Below, piece by piece: positions 39,501 to 45,999 of a stretch of DNA of 64,000 nucleotides. Position 1 is the stretch's first letter. Each line of letters opens with the position of its first letter. Location: NCBI GenBank assembly GCA_030762175.1, contig CM060831.1, positions 26,526,001 to 26,590,000 on the forward strand. The letters are read 5' to 3'. Under the pieces are notes generated by a model. It was not told where the DNA came from. It made no database searches and saw nothing but the letters and a program-made list of their open reading frames with translations. The translations under genes were made by a program, and so were the position numbers. The stretch is from Metallyticus violacea (lineage: Eukaryota > Arthropoda > Insecta > Mantodea > Metallyticidae).

Positions 39501-42500
39501 AAGCTTTTCTGTCAAGATTTCATGACATGATTCCACAGAAATGTTACCCTCTTCAGCATTTTCTTGAACAGTCGGGTGTAGGTTTTTATGAATGATCTCA
39601 TTAATTGTGAGCATCATCAGTTGATGCCAATGGGTATCCAGGGTCATTAACTGCAGACTCCCAAACACTTTTAAACTTCATGTATTGCGGCTTGAACAAT
39701 TATCTCCATAAGCTTCTTTTATCATCTCATAGTTTCACTAAAGGATTTATGAAATTTAATGCAAACTTTAATGAACAATAATTGCAATAGTATGAAATAA
39801 GATATTACTGTTTGGCAAATAGGAGGCATCTCATCAAGGTCAGAGGTAATTAGTGCTATCAACTGCTTTTTGCTACAACACTTTTTGGGCAGAATTTTGA
39901 AAGTTTGGATATTTTTTGAACAAACCTTATACTCTTATTTCTCTTGTTAACCAACATTTATTGACAATTATTTTTAAAATTTTCTCTCAGTTTGTTTAAT
40001 TTGATCCTTTGACTGTTTTCTTAGATATGTAGAAATTTATATGCTTTAAAAGATTTGGGTTCTGAATCGACTCACATGAAATTATCTAAAGTACTAGAAA
40101 ATGTTATACTTCATACAAGTCCAATATGTCCATCTTTTTTTGGTATTTACACTTTATTGACCTTCTTTTCAAGTGCTTTCTGTTCATGGCTTCCATTGTT
40201 GTATTTAACAGTTTTTCTAACAAAGTTAAGGCACATATTTTGTTTTAATTATGTGTTAAAGATATCTGTTACAGTAGCTTTCCTGTTTAATCAGTACTTA
40301 GGGAATAATTTAATATCTTTTTTTACCAGCAATAATAGTTGCTAAGTGAAGAAATAATAGTATGTAATTTACTCACAAGTTGAAACATTTAATGTATAGT
40401 AGATTTTTTGTTTTGTTAAAATAAGTTGTGAAATATAGTGGTAAATATATCTCTCTCCAGGTACTGAGGAAAAAATGTAGAATATTGTTTGCAGAATTTT
40501 GTGTTATTCTCATGTTTTCATCTGAACATTTCCTAGGAAAGAAATTAATACATTTTATCTCATTGCTTGTGTTTTTGCTGTGGATTGTTAAGGCAATAAA
40601 TAAACCATATTCTTTGTAATAAAAACATGTTTCTTTTCCACAGCCTTTAGTAAAATTTAAGAGTCACCTGTACTATGAAGAAAAGGACAGGGTGTCGGAG
40701 AGTTTGAAGAATCTTAAAGTTCTACCACGTAGTCAGCTCATTTTCTTTAAGAATGGTGTGTGTCAAGGAGTGGCATTCACAGATGTTTTTGGTGGCCATT
40801 ACTACCCCACATTGTCACTACATAAAAGTGCGACAGTATCTGTAAACTTTGGGCCTAATTTCCGGTATCCACCTGCAGACTACAAATTTAGAGGGGTGAG
40901 TAATTTCCTCTTACTTTAGTAGTTGCTCGTAGAGTAATAACTGAGTGTAACTAAAATGTGACAGTGTTACTATAGCATTTGAAATCTAGAGCATACACTA
41001 CTACTATAGTATTGGTTATTTGAAAGGTGTACCAATAATTACTGTCATCGAAGAACTTTCATTCAAATATATAGTTATGGTTTTTGCCCAAGACTAGGAT
41101 TTCAAATTGGAGTCATATAAGAAAAATTTGAAATGATGGCTTGGATTTGAACCAAGGATCCATGCTGATAGGGCTACCATTGAGCTACTCTGTCTGGCCA
41201 GAAGCAGAAACACCTCTGTAGCAGATAACCTTCAATGTCTCTGGAATATATATTCTTAGATGAGAGAGGCTCACTTGTGGCCAGAGAGAACACATTGTGG
41301 TTCAAATGGTCAGCATGTGCATGGTAAGTCAAAGTCCTTAAACCTAGTATTCAGCTCACAAGGGAAAAAAAATATATATTTAAAGACAACATTGGAAATT
41401 AAAATAAACTGGTTGGAAAGAATATATGGTCCATGGTAGAAGCCAAGGTGTTATTTGGGGTAGAAGTTTCAGGTCCAAATGTGGGATGGAAATATGTTGA
41501 ATAAATACATAATTTCTTGTAAGAAAATTTTAGGACTACCAAGAGAGTAGTTCTCAACCTTTTTAAGGTTGTGACCCACTTTGAAGGATATTAAATATCA
41601 CTGGATTCATAAATTAAATTGGTACACTCTAATAGAAAAAATAAAATTACTCCAATTAAGCAATAGCAATAACAAAATTTTATTAAAACAGTAGTATGAG
41701 AGAGAAGGAGATTTACTTTTTTCTCATATCATGATTGGTGATGAAATGTAATTTTGTAAGTTAATGTTGAATCAAAACAACAAGCCATAAAATTCAACTT
41801 TATCACAAAAGAAAAAATTCAAGAAAACATCATAGAAGATTATGGCCACTGTTTTCTGGGACCAAAATGTAGTCCATCTTGTGGATTTTATGCAGCCAGC
41901 AACAAAGAGCTTTCCAAGCTTAGGCATGCTGTTCAGAGTAGGTGATGTGGGAAGCTATTGTCAGAAATAGCTTTCCTTCAAGACACTGCATATCCATACA
42001 CTGCTGTCAGAACTGTCAACAGGATTCAGGAATTTCTATGGTAACTGTTTAAGCATCTATCATGTAGGTCAGACCTCGCACCCTGTGATATCCATGTTTT
42101 CCTTCACTTCAAAAAATGGCTTCGTTCTCTAAAGTTTAATAACAGTGAATGATTGAAAGTGTGTCATAATTTTTTTCTTCCTTTTCTTGATTGCATTTAA
42201 TTAGCACTGTAGGCTGTGAAAATGGTTTAAAATTTATATAAAAAATATGAGAATAAGGTTATGAACTTTGAGATCATAACATAAGACAAATTAATCCAGA
42301 AATTCATAAAATGTCCATGAGAGCTACACCAAGTCCAGCGAACCAACAACAAATCCGACAGTCGAGTCGCAACTGAGGATGGAGGCAAAAACCTGTGAAA
42401 CTAGTTTTGCATAATTTAACAGCAAGTGTAGCATAAGATTATCAAATGGACTCACTAGATAATTATGAATAGCTTGTAAGTATATGAATTCAAGACATAT

Positions 42501-43612
42501 GGAATAAAGTAAAAGCGAGAATCAGTAATACAGAGAATTAGGAAATATTTGGAGCCTAAGAAACCGAGAGTACCCTGATATATTAGGAATTTTGAGAAAG
42601 AGTGAGGCAGGGAAAAATATATTGAGGTTTGTAATAAAATGGGTAGGGAGCGATATGGTATGTACAAGAATAGAAACAATGATGCTAAGTGGGGTAAAAT
42701 TTGACAAAGAATTGTGCCCACTGTGTGGTAAGGTAGACAAGGACTTGCACTATATGTTAGAATGTACGAAACGGAAGGATGGAAGAGGCGATATGGAACA
42801 AGAAGTGGGATAATTTGAGACAGAAATTCTAGCATTAAAGATTTTTGGTATTAGCAGAAAAGAACTTTTGAATCATTTTGGAAATTATGCAGAGAAAGTA
42901 AGAGAAAAGTGGTGGAGGCAAGTGATCAAGGCAAAGGAAGAAGGTAATAAAGCAACAGTGAGAGAAGATGATCACCTTAAGGGAAGTATTTGTGAAGTTC
43001 ACTTGATAATATGTATTGTTAGAGTGATGTGGGATCCAGGTACTCAACAGCCAGAGTGTTAGTTGTATAGACTTCTGAATTAACAAGCACTCAAGGATTA
43101 AGGAAATATTGTAAAACTGTAATGTGTAGAAATAATAATTAATCATTCAAGTATATAAATTTAAAATGTACTCATATAAGCTAGAACTGAACATTAAGAA
43201 TAAATACTTTGAATAATGAATTTTAAGGCTCATTAAAAGTATTTTGTAGTTATATTTGACCTAAATGAAATAACTGTCTGAATCATTCAAGACATATAAT
43301 GTTAATAAAGGGTATAGAGTTATAAATATATCACCCATTTTTGTGCCAATTCTGGTACTAAAATTAAGACTATAAGCTTGGTCATAAAATATATTTTGAC
43401 CAATTTTTCATATTCATGGTATTAATACATCATAGATAAGACATATTAAAGCTTCCACTATTAAGTTGACACAGTACAAATGAAGGTGTTTTTATTTCTT
43501 CTAATAGATGTTTGAGAAAGCTGAGGAAGCAATCTGTGAGCAGACAATGGCAGATCTTCTGTATCTGACAGAAAATGAAGGGAGACTGCGTCTAGACACA
43601 TATTGCATGTAG
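12504..43612 (+). CDS. ash2: ash2: ASH2/ASH2L core subunit of H3K4 methyltransferase complexes (complete, 11 coding exons)
   Basis: Coding exons are 12504-12523, 12755-12979, 18360-18538, 20196-20368, 26842-27010, 30279-30490, 31949-32126, 37779-37923, 38936-39071, 40644-40895 and 43508-43612. Together they make 1794 nt, or 597 residues plus stop, with GT-AG at every junction and consistent phases. Ash2 is a nuclear scaffold of SET1/COMPASS and Trithorax/MLL complexes; with WDR5, RbBP5 and DPY-30 it stimulates histone H3 lysine 4 methylation. Domains in order: acidic, Gln/Asn-rich N-terminus (1-79); PHD finger (80-128); winged helix (about 140-240); Lys/Arg/Gly-rich linker leading to the family block [23 protein letters not shown] (exon 6); SPRY domain (about 340-560); C-terminal helix [12 protein letters not shown] (576-587), matching the DPY-30-binding motif. 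Human ASH2L is of similar length (about 630). The identification is firm; the start could instead be the in-frame ATG at 12498. Confidence 0.96.
12755..12979 (+). CDS. ash2: ash2 coding exon 2 (acidic N-terminus, first PHD cysteines)
   Basis: The acceptor is ttttttaag|C and the donor is TTG|gtaata. It encodes a low-complexity stretch rich in Glu, Ser, Gln and Asn and ends in GNCYC, which supplies C80 and C82, the first zinc ligands of the PHD finger. The last codon (Cys82) is split with exon 3. Confidence 0.9.
13745..13950. repeat. Diverged direct repeat, copy 1
   Basis: Shared blocks with 15063-15320 are CTGCTTTTCCATCTCAAAA, CTTTTAA-T-CTGTTTT-ACATG, GTGCATAGT, TTTCAGCTGC and AGATGGTACTAATAC (approximate). 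The copies lie about 1.3 kb apart in ash2 intron 2. Element type unknown. Confidence 0.65.
13975..14087 (+). mobile_element. SINE family A, 5'-truncated, perfect 11-bp target duplication
   Basis: AGATTCACTAT occurs at 13964-13974 and 14088-14098. Between them is the 3' part of family A (ATCATCAGTGTCCACCGCCT, GTGGTGCCTCAGTAGTG, GGCGTTAAACACTACTC) and a poly(A) tail. The tRNA-like head is absent. This is the hallmark of LINE-mediated, 5'-truncated retroposition. Confidence 0.92.
15063..15345. repeat. Diverged direct repeat, copy 2
   Basis: Second copy of the repeat at 13745. A further short motif ATTATAATGTGCA-TATG occurs at about 14100, 14182 and 15330, so the repeat family is internally repetitive. 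Confidence 0.6.
16000..16500 (-). mobile_element. Tc1/mariner transposase C-terminal fragment, degenerate
   Basis: The - strand reads [19 protein letters not shown], aligned with the SPDLNPLDY box that carries the third catalytic acidic residue of IS630/Tc1/mariner transposases. It is then followed by a downstream region typical of the family. Stops and frameshifts are present. Confidence 0.65.
16585..17690. repeat. Tandem array, about 342-bp period, just over three diverged units
   Basis: GAAATTTCAAAAAT-type landmarks fall at 16790, 17131 and 17473 (spacing 341-342). A second landmark, TTTGAAATTG...GGAGAGCCCCAAAAA, recurs near 16605, 16945, 17290 and 17612. A third, GGGGCCCCACT-type, recurs near 16725, 17065 and 17405. 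The array lies in ash2 intron 2 and has no conserved open frame. Confidence 0.88.
18360..18538 (+). CDS. ash2: ash2 coding exon 3 (PHD finger)
   Basis: The acceptor is attttgtag|T and the donor is GCAG|gtactt. It encodes residues 83-141 with the zinc ligands C95, C98, H103, C106, C125 and C128 and the block [15 protein letters not shown], very close to insect Ash2. Together with exon 2 it completes a C4HC3 finger. Confidence 0.96.
18539..20195 (+). other. ash2: ash2 intron 3
   Basis: AT-rich intron with T and G runs (19280-19420). On the - strand, 19495-19740 has an 81-codon open frame ([16 protein letters not shown]...) that I do not recognise; it may be transposon-derived. Confidence 0.8.
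20196..20368 (+). CDS. ash2: ash2 coding exon 4 (winged helix, first part)
   Basis: The acceptor is gtgtaacag|CA and the donor is ACT|gtaagt. It encodes about 58 residues including [17 protein letters not shown], a highly conserved Ash2 block. In ASH2L this region folds as a winged helix that binds DNA. Confidence 0.95.
21058..21245 (-). mobile_element. Penelope-like element terminus
   Basis: It is the reverse complement of 45795-45985, with high similarity (GTTAACACTAACTCCACTTA, GGACTAGTTTCGGGAGAGG, CGAAACGGGGGATGGA). The end of the element's reading frame and the hairpin terminus are both included. Confidence 0.7.
21930..23420 (-). mobile_element. piggyBac-like transposase relic
   Basis: Reading the - strand through frameshifts gives [20 protein letters not shown], then [13 protein letters not shown], then [10 protein letters not shown]. 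It continues with [18 protein letters not shown], then [20 protein letters not shown]. Order and motifs match the piggyBac catalytic domain (DEQL.P.KGR, NNTKGGVD..D). A Cys-rich C-terminus (about 21950-22050) also remains. Inactive. Confidence 0.88.
23840..25035 (+). mobile_element. mariner transposase relic interrupted by a SINE
   Basis: Before the [24 protein letters not shown] (helix-turn-helix region). After it: [28 protein letters not shown] text, [27 protein letters not shown] and [15 protein letters not shown]. This is mariner order from DNA-binding to catalytic domain. Stops and frameshifts are present. Confidence 0.8.
24051..24337 (-). mobile_element. SINE family A, full-length, inserted into the mariner
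   Basis: On the - strand a tRNA-like head has A box TGGCCGAGGTCGTTAAGG and B box GGTTCGAATCC. It is followed by the family body (CTCCCTGACTGGGG, GGCAAATGCCGGGGAGGTAC) and the tail GATGCCTCAGTAGTAAAAAC with a poly(A) end. GATTTGTT at 24043-24050 and 24338-24345 is an 8-bp target duplication. The head resembles tRNA-Ser/Leu-type genes. Confidence 0.93.
26842..27010 (+). CDS. ash2: ash2 coding exon 5 (winged helix, end)
   Basis: The acceptor is cctgatgtag|ATT after a long T tract and the donor is CATG|gtatgt. Residues 200-255 include [18 protein letters not shown], aligned with the FGLLDQDLSNIGPAYD block of human ASH2L as I recall it. It ends in phase 1, matching exon 6. Confidence 0.92.
27683..27770 (+). 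repeat. Dispersed ~80-bp repeat, copy 1
   Basis: The pattern AGTGTGTAGTTCAACT, then GGCTTCACTGTGCAAGTTCCAATT, recurs with divergence at 32972-33060 and 34308-34375. The latter two lie within or beside the Tigger-like relic, so this may be a related miniature element. Confidence 0.6.
28200..28400 (+). mobile_element. Possible Tc1-like transposase tail
   Basis: The + strand reads [10 protein letters not shown] in one frame, resembling the SPDLNPIEN box, followed by weakly family-like text. Short and degraded. Confidence 0.35.
29100..29560 (-). mobile_element. LINE 3' fragment with CCHC zinc-binding domain
   Basis: The - strand at about 29230-29300 reads [17 protein letters not shown], a C-x2-C-x7-H-x4-C motif typical of the C-terminus of non-LTR retrotransposon ORF2 proteins. 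It is followed by basic helical text. Frame is partly open, with stops upstream. Confidence 0.65.
29586..29917 (+). mobile_element. SINE family A, full-length
   Basis: Diverged A box (AGTAGGTCATTAAGGCG) and B box (GGTTTGAATCCC), family body and tail (GATGCCTCAGTAGTAAAAAG). It ends in an A-rich AAATAAAT/AAAGAAAG tract. GCCAATCAT at 29577-29585 and 29918-29926 is a 9-bp target duplication. Confidence 0.92.
30279..30490 (+). CDS. ash2: ash2 coding exon 6 (basic linker and pre-SPRY block)
   Basis: The acceptor is tttgacag|TG and the donor is CGACAG|gtaaat. Residues 256-326 begin with a Gly/Lys/Arg-rich linker (GRSTKRK, KKGRGGG) that could serve as a nuclear localisation signal. They continue into [20 protein letters not shown], one of the best conserved Ash2 segments, which leads into the SPRY domain. 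Confidence 0.96.
30491..31948 (+). other. ash2: ash2 intron 6
   Basis: Largely occupied by the - strand Penelope-like element; the remaining 31560-31940 is AT-rich and unassigned. Confidence 0.85.
30640..31560 (-). mobile_element. Penelope-like element with canonical GIY-YIG motif
   Basis: The - strand at 31218-31171 reads [16 protein letters not shown], an intact GIY...YIG endonuclease signature, followed by KTKKEH. Downstream on the same strand lie terminal sequences with GAAACATGTCC (about 30660) and a related GAAACATGTCC (about 30845). The frame is broken, so it is not active, but the nuclease motif is well preserved. Confidence 0.8.
31949..32126 (+). CDS. ash2: ash2 coding exon 7 (SPRY, N-terminal part)
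   Basis: The acceptor is tttttaag|GAA and the donor is CATG|gtaagc. It encodes WAGKPIPG...[24 protein letters not shown], the start of the Ash2 SPRY domain, which binds RbBP5 and supports methyltransferase stimulation in the family. Confidence 0.96.
32227..34290 (+). mobile_element. Tigger/pogo-type (CENP-B/jerky-like) DNA transposon relic
   Basis: It begins near CAGTATAACCCC and reads, with frameshifts: [12 protein letters not shown], then [20 protein letters not shown] (CENP-B-type helix-turn-helix). Next is CDE-like [18 protein letters not shown], then [21 protein letters not shown], then [10 protein letters not shown] (catalytic D replaced by N) and [12 protein letters not shown]. This is the pogo-family DDE order. 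Many stops. Confidence 0.85.
32972..33060 (+). repeat. Dispersed ~80-bp repeat, copy 2
   Basis: Copy of the 27683 repeat (GCTTCACTGTAAAAGTTCCAATTAATATTT), apparently interrupting the Tigger relic. Confidence 0.5.
34308..34375 (+). repeat. Dispersed ~80-bp repeat, copy 3
   Basis: Copy of the 27683 repeat (GTGTAGTTCAACT, GCACAAGTTCCAATTAGCATTT) immediately after the Tigger coding remains. Confidence 0.55.
35641..35696 (+). mobile_element. SINE family A fragment of 56 bp with perfect 10-bp target duplication
   Basis: CTGCTGCTAT at 35631-35640 and 35697-35706 brackets only the last ~50 bases of family A (GCCTGTGGTGCCTCAGTAGT, GGGCATTAAACGCTAT) plus a short A tail. Confidence 0.9.
35707..36905 (-). 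mobile_element. Tc1/mariner/IS630-superfamily DDE transposon relic
   Basis: Reading the - strand: [20 protein letters not shown] and KYPILKKLK (N-terminal DNA-binding part, 36750-36613). Then [13 protein letters not shown] (first D), [32 protein letters not shown] (second D). After frame correction comes [14 protein letters not shown] (third acidic residue), near 35930-35890. The family is common in insects and hydra. Two long pieces stay open; the whole is broken. Confidence 0.82.
36916..37219 (+). mobile_element. SINE family B (tRNA-Gly-like), full-length, perfect 10-bp target duplication
   Basis: TATAAATGAT at 36906-36915 and 37220-37229. The head has A box GGTCTAGTGGTAACCATACT, B box AGATTCAATACC, then the body (TAAGTATGGCTTCCTTTGGA) and the A-rich end. 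It landed at the 5' side of the DDE transposon remnant on the opposite strand. Confidence 0.93.
37779..37923 (+). CDS. ash2: ash2 coding exon 8 (SPRY)
   Basis: The acceptor is tatatttcag|CG and the donor is TCAAG|gtaagt. It encodes [13 protein letters not shown]...[24 protein letters not shown], characteristic of the Ash2 SPRY core. It ends in phase 2, completing an Arg codon with exon 9. Confidence 0.96.
37924..38935 (+). other. ash2: ash2 intron 8, with a decoy acceptor and a 35-bp tandem duplication
   Basis: The intron holds two adjacent identical 35-bp units at 38163-38232 (TTGCATAATTTATTCTGGGA...). It also holds a strong pyrimidine tract with AG at 38894-38895 that is not the productive acceptor. 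Confidence 0.8.
38163..38232. repeat. Perfect 2 x 35-bp tandem duplication
   Basis: The 35-bp unit starting TTGCATAATTT at 38163 repeats at 38198 without change, so the duplication is recent. Confidence 0.95.
38936..39071 (+). CDS. ash2: ash2 coding exon 9 (SPRY)
   Basis: The acceptor is tgtttccag|G and the donor is AGG|gtaggt. It encodes [23 protein letters not shown] and ends TYKDR. A better polypyrimidine tract with its own AG ends at 38895, 40 bases upstream, but joining there would shift the frame and reach a TGA within a few codons, so 38936 is the productive acceptor. Confidence 0.93.
39072..40643 (+). other. ash2: ash2 intron 9
   Basis: AT-rich intron with one mariner fragment on the - strand; no other recognised feature. 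Confidence 0.85.
39440..39670 (-). mobile_element. mariner helix-turn-helix fragment
   Basis: The - strand reads [20 protein letters not shown] then [13 protein letters not shown]. This matches the second DNA-binding helix-turn-helix of mariner/SETMAR transposases (GIS.GSCH.ILTEKL). Only this region remains. Confidence 0.65.
40644..40895 (+). CDS. ash2: ash2 coding exon 10 (SPRY, C-terminal part)
   Basis: The acceptor is cttttccacag|CCT and the donor is GGG|gtgagt. It is exactly 84 codons, encoding [14 protein letters not shown]...[16 protein letters not shown]...[12 protein letters not shown], the end of the Ash2 SPRY fold. Phase 0 at both ends. Confidence 0.96.
41100..41215 (-). mobile_element. 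tRNA-derived SINE of a further family
   Basis: The - strand shows A box TAGCTCAATGGTAG and B box GGTTCAAATCC at tRNA-like spacing. The ends do not form an acceptor stem, so this is a retroposon rather than a tRNA gene. Single copy in the window. Confidence 0.6.
41830..42290 (+). mobile_element. mariner/SETMAR-type transposase C-terminal relic
   Basis: The + strand reads [37 protein letters not shown] and KFNNSE. This aligns with the FLQDNARPHTA...SPDLAP.DFH.F..LK boxes containing the second and third catalytic residues. Catalytic-box residues are partly changed. Confidence 0.75.
42480..43000 (+). mobile_element. LINE 3' fragment with CCHC zinc-binding domain
   Basis: The + strand at about 42715-42766 reads [17 protein letters not shown] (C-x2-C-x7-H-x4-C), then continues into basic text with frame changes ([20 protein letters not shown]). 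Same zinc-finger spacing as the - strand fragment at 29.2 kb. Confidence 0.65.
43508..43612 (+). CDS. ash2: ash2 coding exon 11 (DPY-30-binding helix, stop)
   Basis: The acceptor is ttctaatag|ATG. It encodes 34 residues ending LRLDTYCM then TAG. The segment [14 protein letters not shown] aligns with the EHTLADVLYHVETE segment of human ASH2L (the Sdc1/DPY-30 interaction motif). The extreme C-terminus shares no residues I recognise with the human tail. Confidence 0.92.
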   Translation: MFEKAEEAICEQTMADLLYLTENEGRLRLDTYCM

Positions 43613-44300
43613 CATTTGGTGTGATGAAGAGTACAATTAATTCTAATGGACATTATCAGTAACCAAGTGGTTGTTAGACATTATGTGTGTATGCATGCAA
43701 AACAGAAAGAATGAAAGTGATTATTACAAAGCATTTATTACTGACAATGGAAGCAAAATCATTTCAGTGAGTGTTAGAGAGATTAAAGCTCTTTTTAAAA
43801 TTTGAAAGAAGGATTTGCATTATTGCTCCTGCAATGTCTTTAAAAACTCTTCTTTTGTATGCAGTATCTATCCTGATGCTTCCATTGTGGTATGTTGGAT
43901 CATTTTAGATATATTCAGCATAAACATGGCATGGTTGTCCATAATTTTATGACAAAATGTAAAGGACATACATGCAGGGAGTATTTTTGTATGTATTCTG
44001 CAAATTACTGGTCTTTTTTTCCAACAAATATCTGGATATTGAAATTATAGATAAATGTTTTTTTTTTTTTTTTGTGGACAATTTTTGCATTTCTGTATTA
44101 TAGTTAAAAAGTGAAGCACTTAATTACTTTTCATATTTCATTTTGTGGAATAAGAAAATTGAGGTTCCATTATAACAGTTAGAAAATATTCAAACCTCTG
44201 GTTTATAAATTCTTACTAGAAGATCTGAGTTTGTATCTCTTTTATTTTGTATTGAATCATATTTTGTGTATGTGAAAAATAAAATATATATTTTTATGCT
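43613..44300 (+). other. ash2 3' UTR and candidate polyadenylation signals
   Basis: Non-coding, T-rich sequence follows the stop. The first canonical AATAAA is at 44278-44283, giving a 3' UTR of about 0.7 kb. Further AATAAA hexamers at 44463 and 44811 could give longer forms. Which are used is not visible from the sequence. Confidence 0.45.
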
Positions 44301-44940
44301 ATAAAGAAGTCCAAAAATTATTAAATTATAAAGGAATTGTGCAAAATGGTTGTGATCCTGCGGTAATTTATCTTTTAAGATATAATTGGGTTGTGCCGTC
44401 ACATTATTGCTTAATATCATGAATTACAGTTCTGAAAGAGGCAGTTGATAGGAAAAGTTCTCAATAAATTCTACAAGCACACAATGAGCTAATTTAAATT
44501 TAAAGTAATATTGACAAGGGAAAATGTATTACTGTATAGTCTACTTAAAAATATATTTGGAGTGAATGTATAATGCTGTGAGACCATCAGGGTTTGTATA
44601 CATTGAGCTGATTTGTATTTAAAATAACATTGACACAGGAAAAGGTGTTACTGCATAGTTAACTGTCTGCAAAATTATCTTTGTGAGTGAATGTATATTG
44701 CTGTGAAATCTCTGGGTGAGGGGTATTTTGAACTTATGAAGAGATAGAGGTAAAATGAAATTGCTAAAACCTAATTACAAGTCATTATATGTTTGTATCT
44801 ACTCTGTAAGAATAAATCAGATTGAATCCTCTGATTTACAGTACTTACACGAGCACACACATATTAGTGACTATTATTGTATGGTTCCATAACTGGGCAT
44901 GTGTGTTCATAGTTGCAGTCCTCATAGTAAACAAATTTTC

Positions 44941-44997
44941 ATTTTTGAAGAAGTCACTCAAAATCACTAGTGAAATTTGAGTTACTTCTTCAAAAAT
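44941..44997. repeat. 57-bp palindrome
   Basis: Arms ATTTTTGAAGAAGT...ACTTCTTCAAAAAT surround the self-complementary centre CACTAGTG with few mismatches. It resembles a miniature hairpin element; no target duplication was obvious. Confidence 0.8.
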
Positions 44998-45498
44998 AAT
45001 TTGTTATATGATACTATATTTCACTGTGAAAATCCCAAACTATTCAAATTTATATTAAAACAAATTTTTGTTTCTTTCAAGCATAGCTTTCTAAAACCTT
45101 GTTTAGAAACTCTTCATCTGAAACATTTTCTTCTTTAATAAATTCTTGTGCAGTGATTCAAAAAACATCTCCCATTCAGTTTATTAGTGCAGTCATTCAA
45201 CTTAATGGCACTGAATTATTTTTAAGCAATAGCTGCTGTTAATGATTTGTCAGTAATTTGATACTGAACTTTTGGGCTCTTCATATTCATTCTAAAATTT
45301 GATGATGGATTTCATAGGAAATTAACTGTCTTTCACATCTGAAGCAAATTAAAATGACAATGTCAGCCTTTAAATAGTCTTCATCAATATCAGATATATG
45401 TTGATAGATGTTCCTAATATCTGACTCTGTAATTTGCTAAATGCATTCAAAATTTTCAAAAATGAACTTCCTGAAATGAAATCAATAACATTTTATTA

Positions 45499-45530
45499 AA
45501 CCTGTTAGAAATTTCAATTTCTAACAGGTT
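45499..45530. repeat. Perfect hairpin, 15-bp arms, 2-base loop
   Basis: AACCTGTTAGAAATT, loop TC, then the exact reverse complement. Confidence 0.9.
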
Positions 45531-45599
45531 TCTCTATTTCTCAATTTCTCTATGAACCTAATAAAAGACTTGAAACACTTTATTTTCAACAATATCTGA

Positions 45600-45990
45600 T
45601 TTATCCTACATTAATGTGTTCAAGTTGTTAACACTAACTGCACTTACTTTTTTAAAACTTTGGACTAGTTTCGGGAGAAATTAAATTACTGAAAGAACTT
45701 CACAACCCAATAGAACTATCCACATGGGAGAGAATTTTCATTTTAAAAAATAAGAACAACTTCATGAATTTTGATTTTCTGCTGCTGGATTAACTCAACA
45801 AGTTTCTACTAGAACCACAAGATACCACCACAGGAGCGAACAGGTGTCCATCCCCAGTTTCGAACAACGGCATTCAGTCAACAGCAGCATATGATGGGAG
45901 GGACCTCTCCCGAAACTAGTCCTAAGTTTTAAAAAAGTAAGTGGAGTTAGTGTTAACAACTTGAACACATTAATGTAGGATATATTACCA
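45600..45990 (+). mobile_element. Penelope-like element, truncated, with inverted terminal copies
   Basis: 45603-45680 is the inverse of 45903-45981. Between them the + strand reads IKLLKELHNPIELSTWERIF then ILKNKNNFMNFDF, an element protein C-terminus, followed by a CCATCCCCAGTTTCGAAC region shared with 21058-21245. The head-to-tail inverted partial repeat arrangement fits Penelope-like retroelements. Confidence 0.7.
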
Positions 45991-45999
45991 CTCCATTGT

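Larger units (their letters stand above)
40896..43507 (+). other. ash2: ash2 intron 10
   Basis: Contains a tRNA-like SINE (- strand), a hAT-like terminus (TAGTTCTCAACCTTTTTAAG at about 41549), a mariner tail and a LINE tail. The remainder is AT-rich. Confidence 0.85.
44301..45595. other. Intergenic, no gene recognised; two palindromes
   Basis: A 57-bp palindrome is at 44941-44997 and a perfect 15-bp-arm hairpin at 45499-45530. The - strand from about 45560 to 45090 translates into acidic text (ADIVILICFRC, NVSDEEFL) that I do not recognise and that is broken by stops; possibly an old transposon. Confidence 0.5.

Noticed and set aside
41125..41200. tRNA gene on the - strand
   Set aside because: A and B boxes are present, but the ends do not pair into an acceptor stem and no anticodon arm could be drawn, so a tRNA-derived SINE is the better reading. 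The same holds for the heads of SINE families A-C.
42455..42835. 126-codon - strand frame in ash2 intron 10
   Set aside because: It is antisense to the LINE fragment with the CCHC motif, and its translation (rich in Ser, Leu, Tyr, Pro) has no motif.
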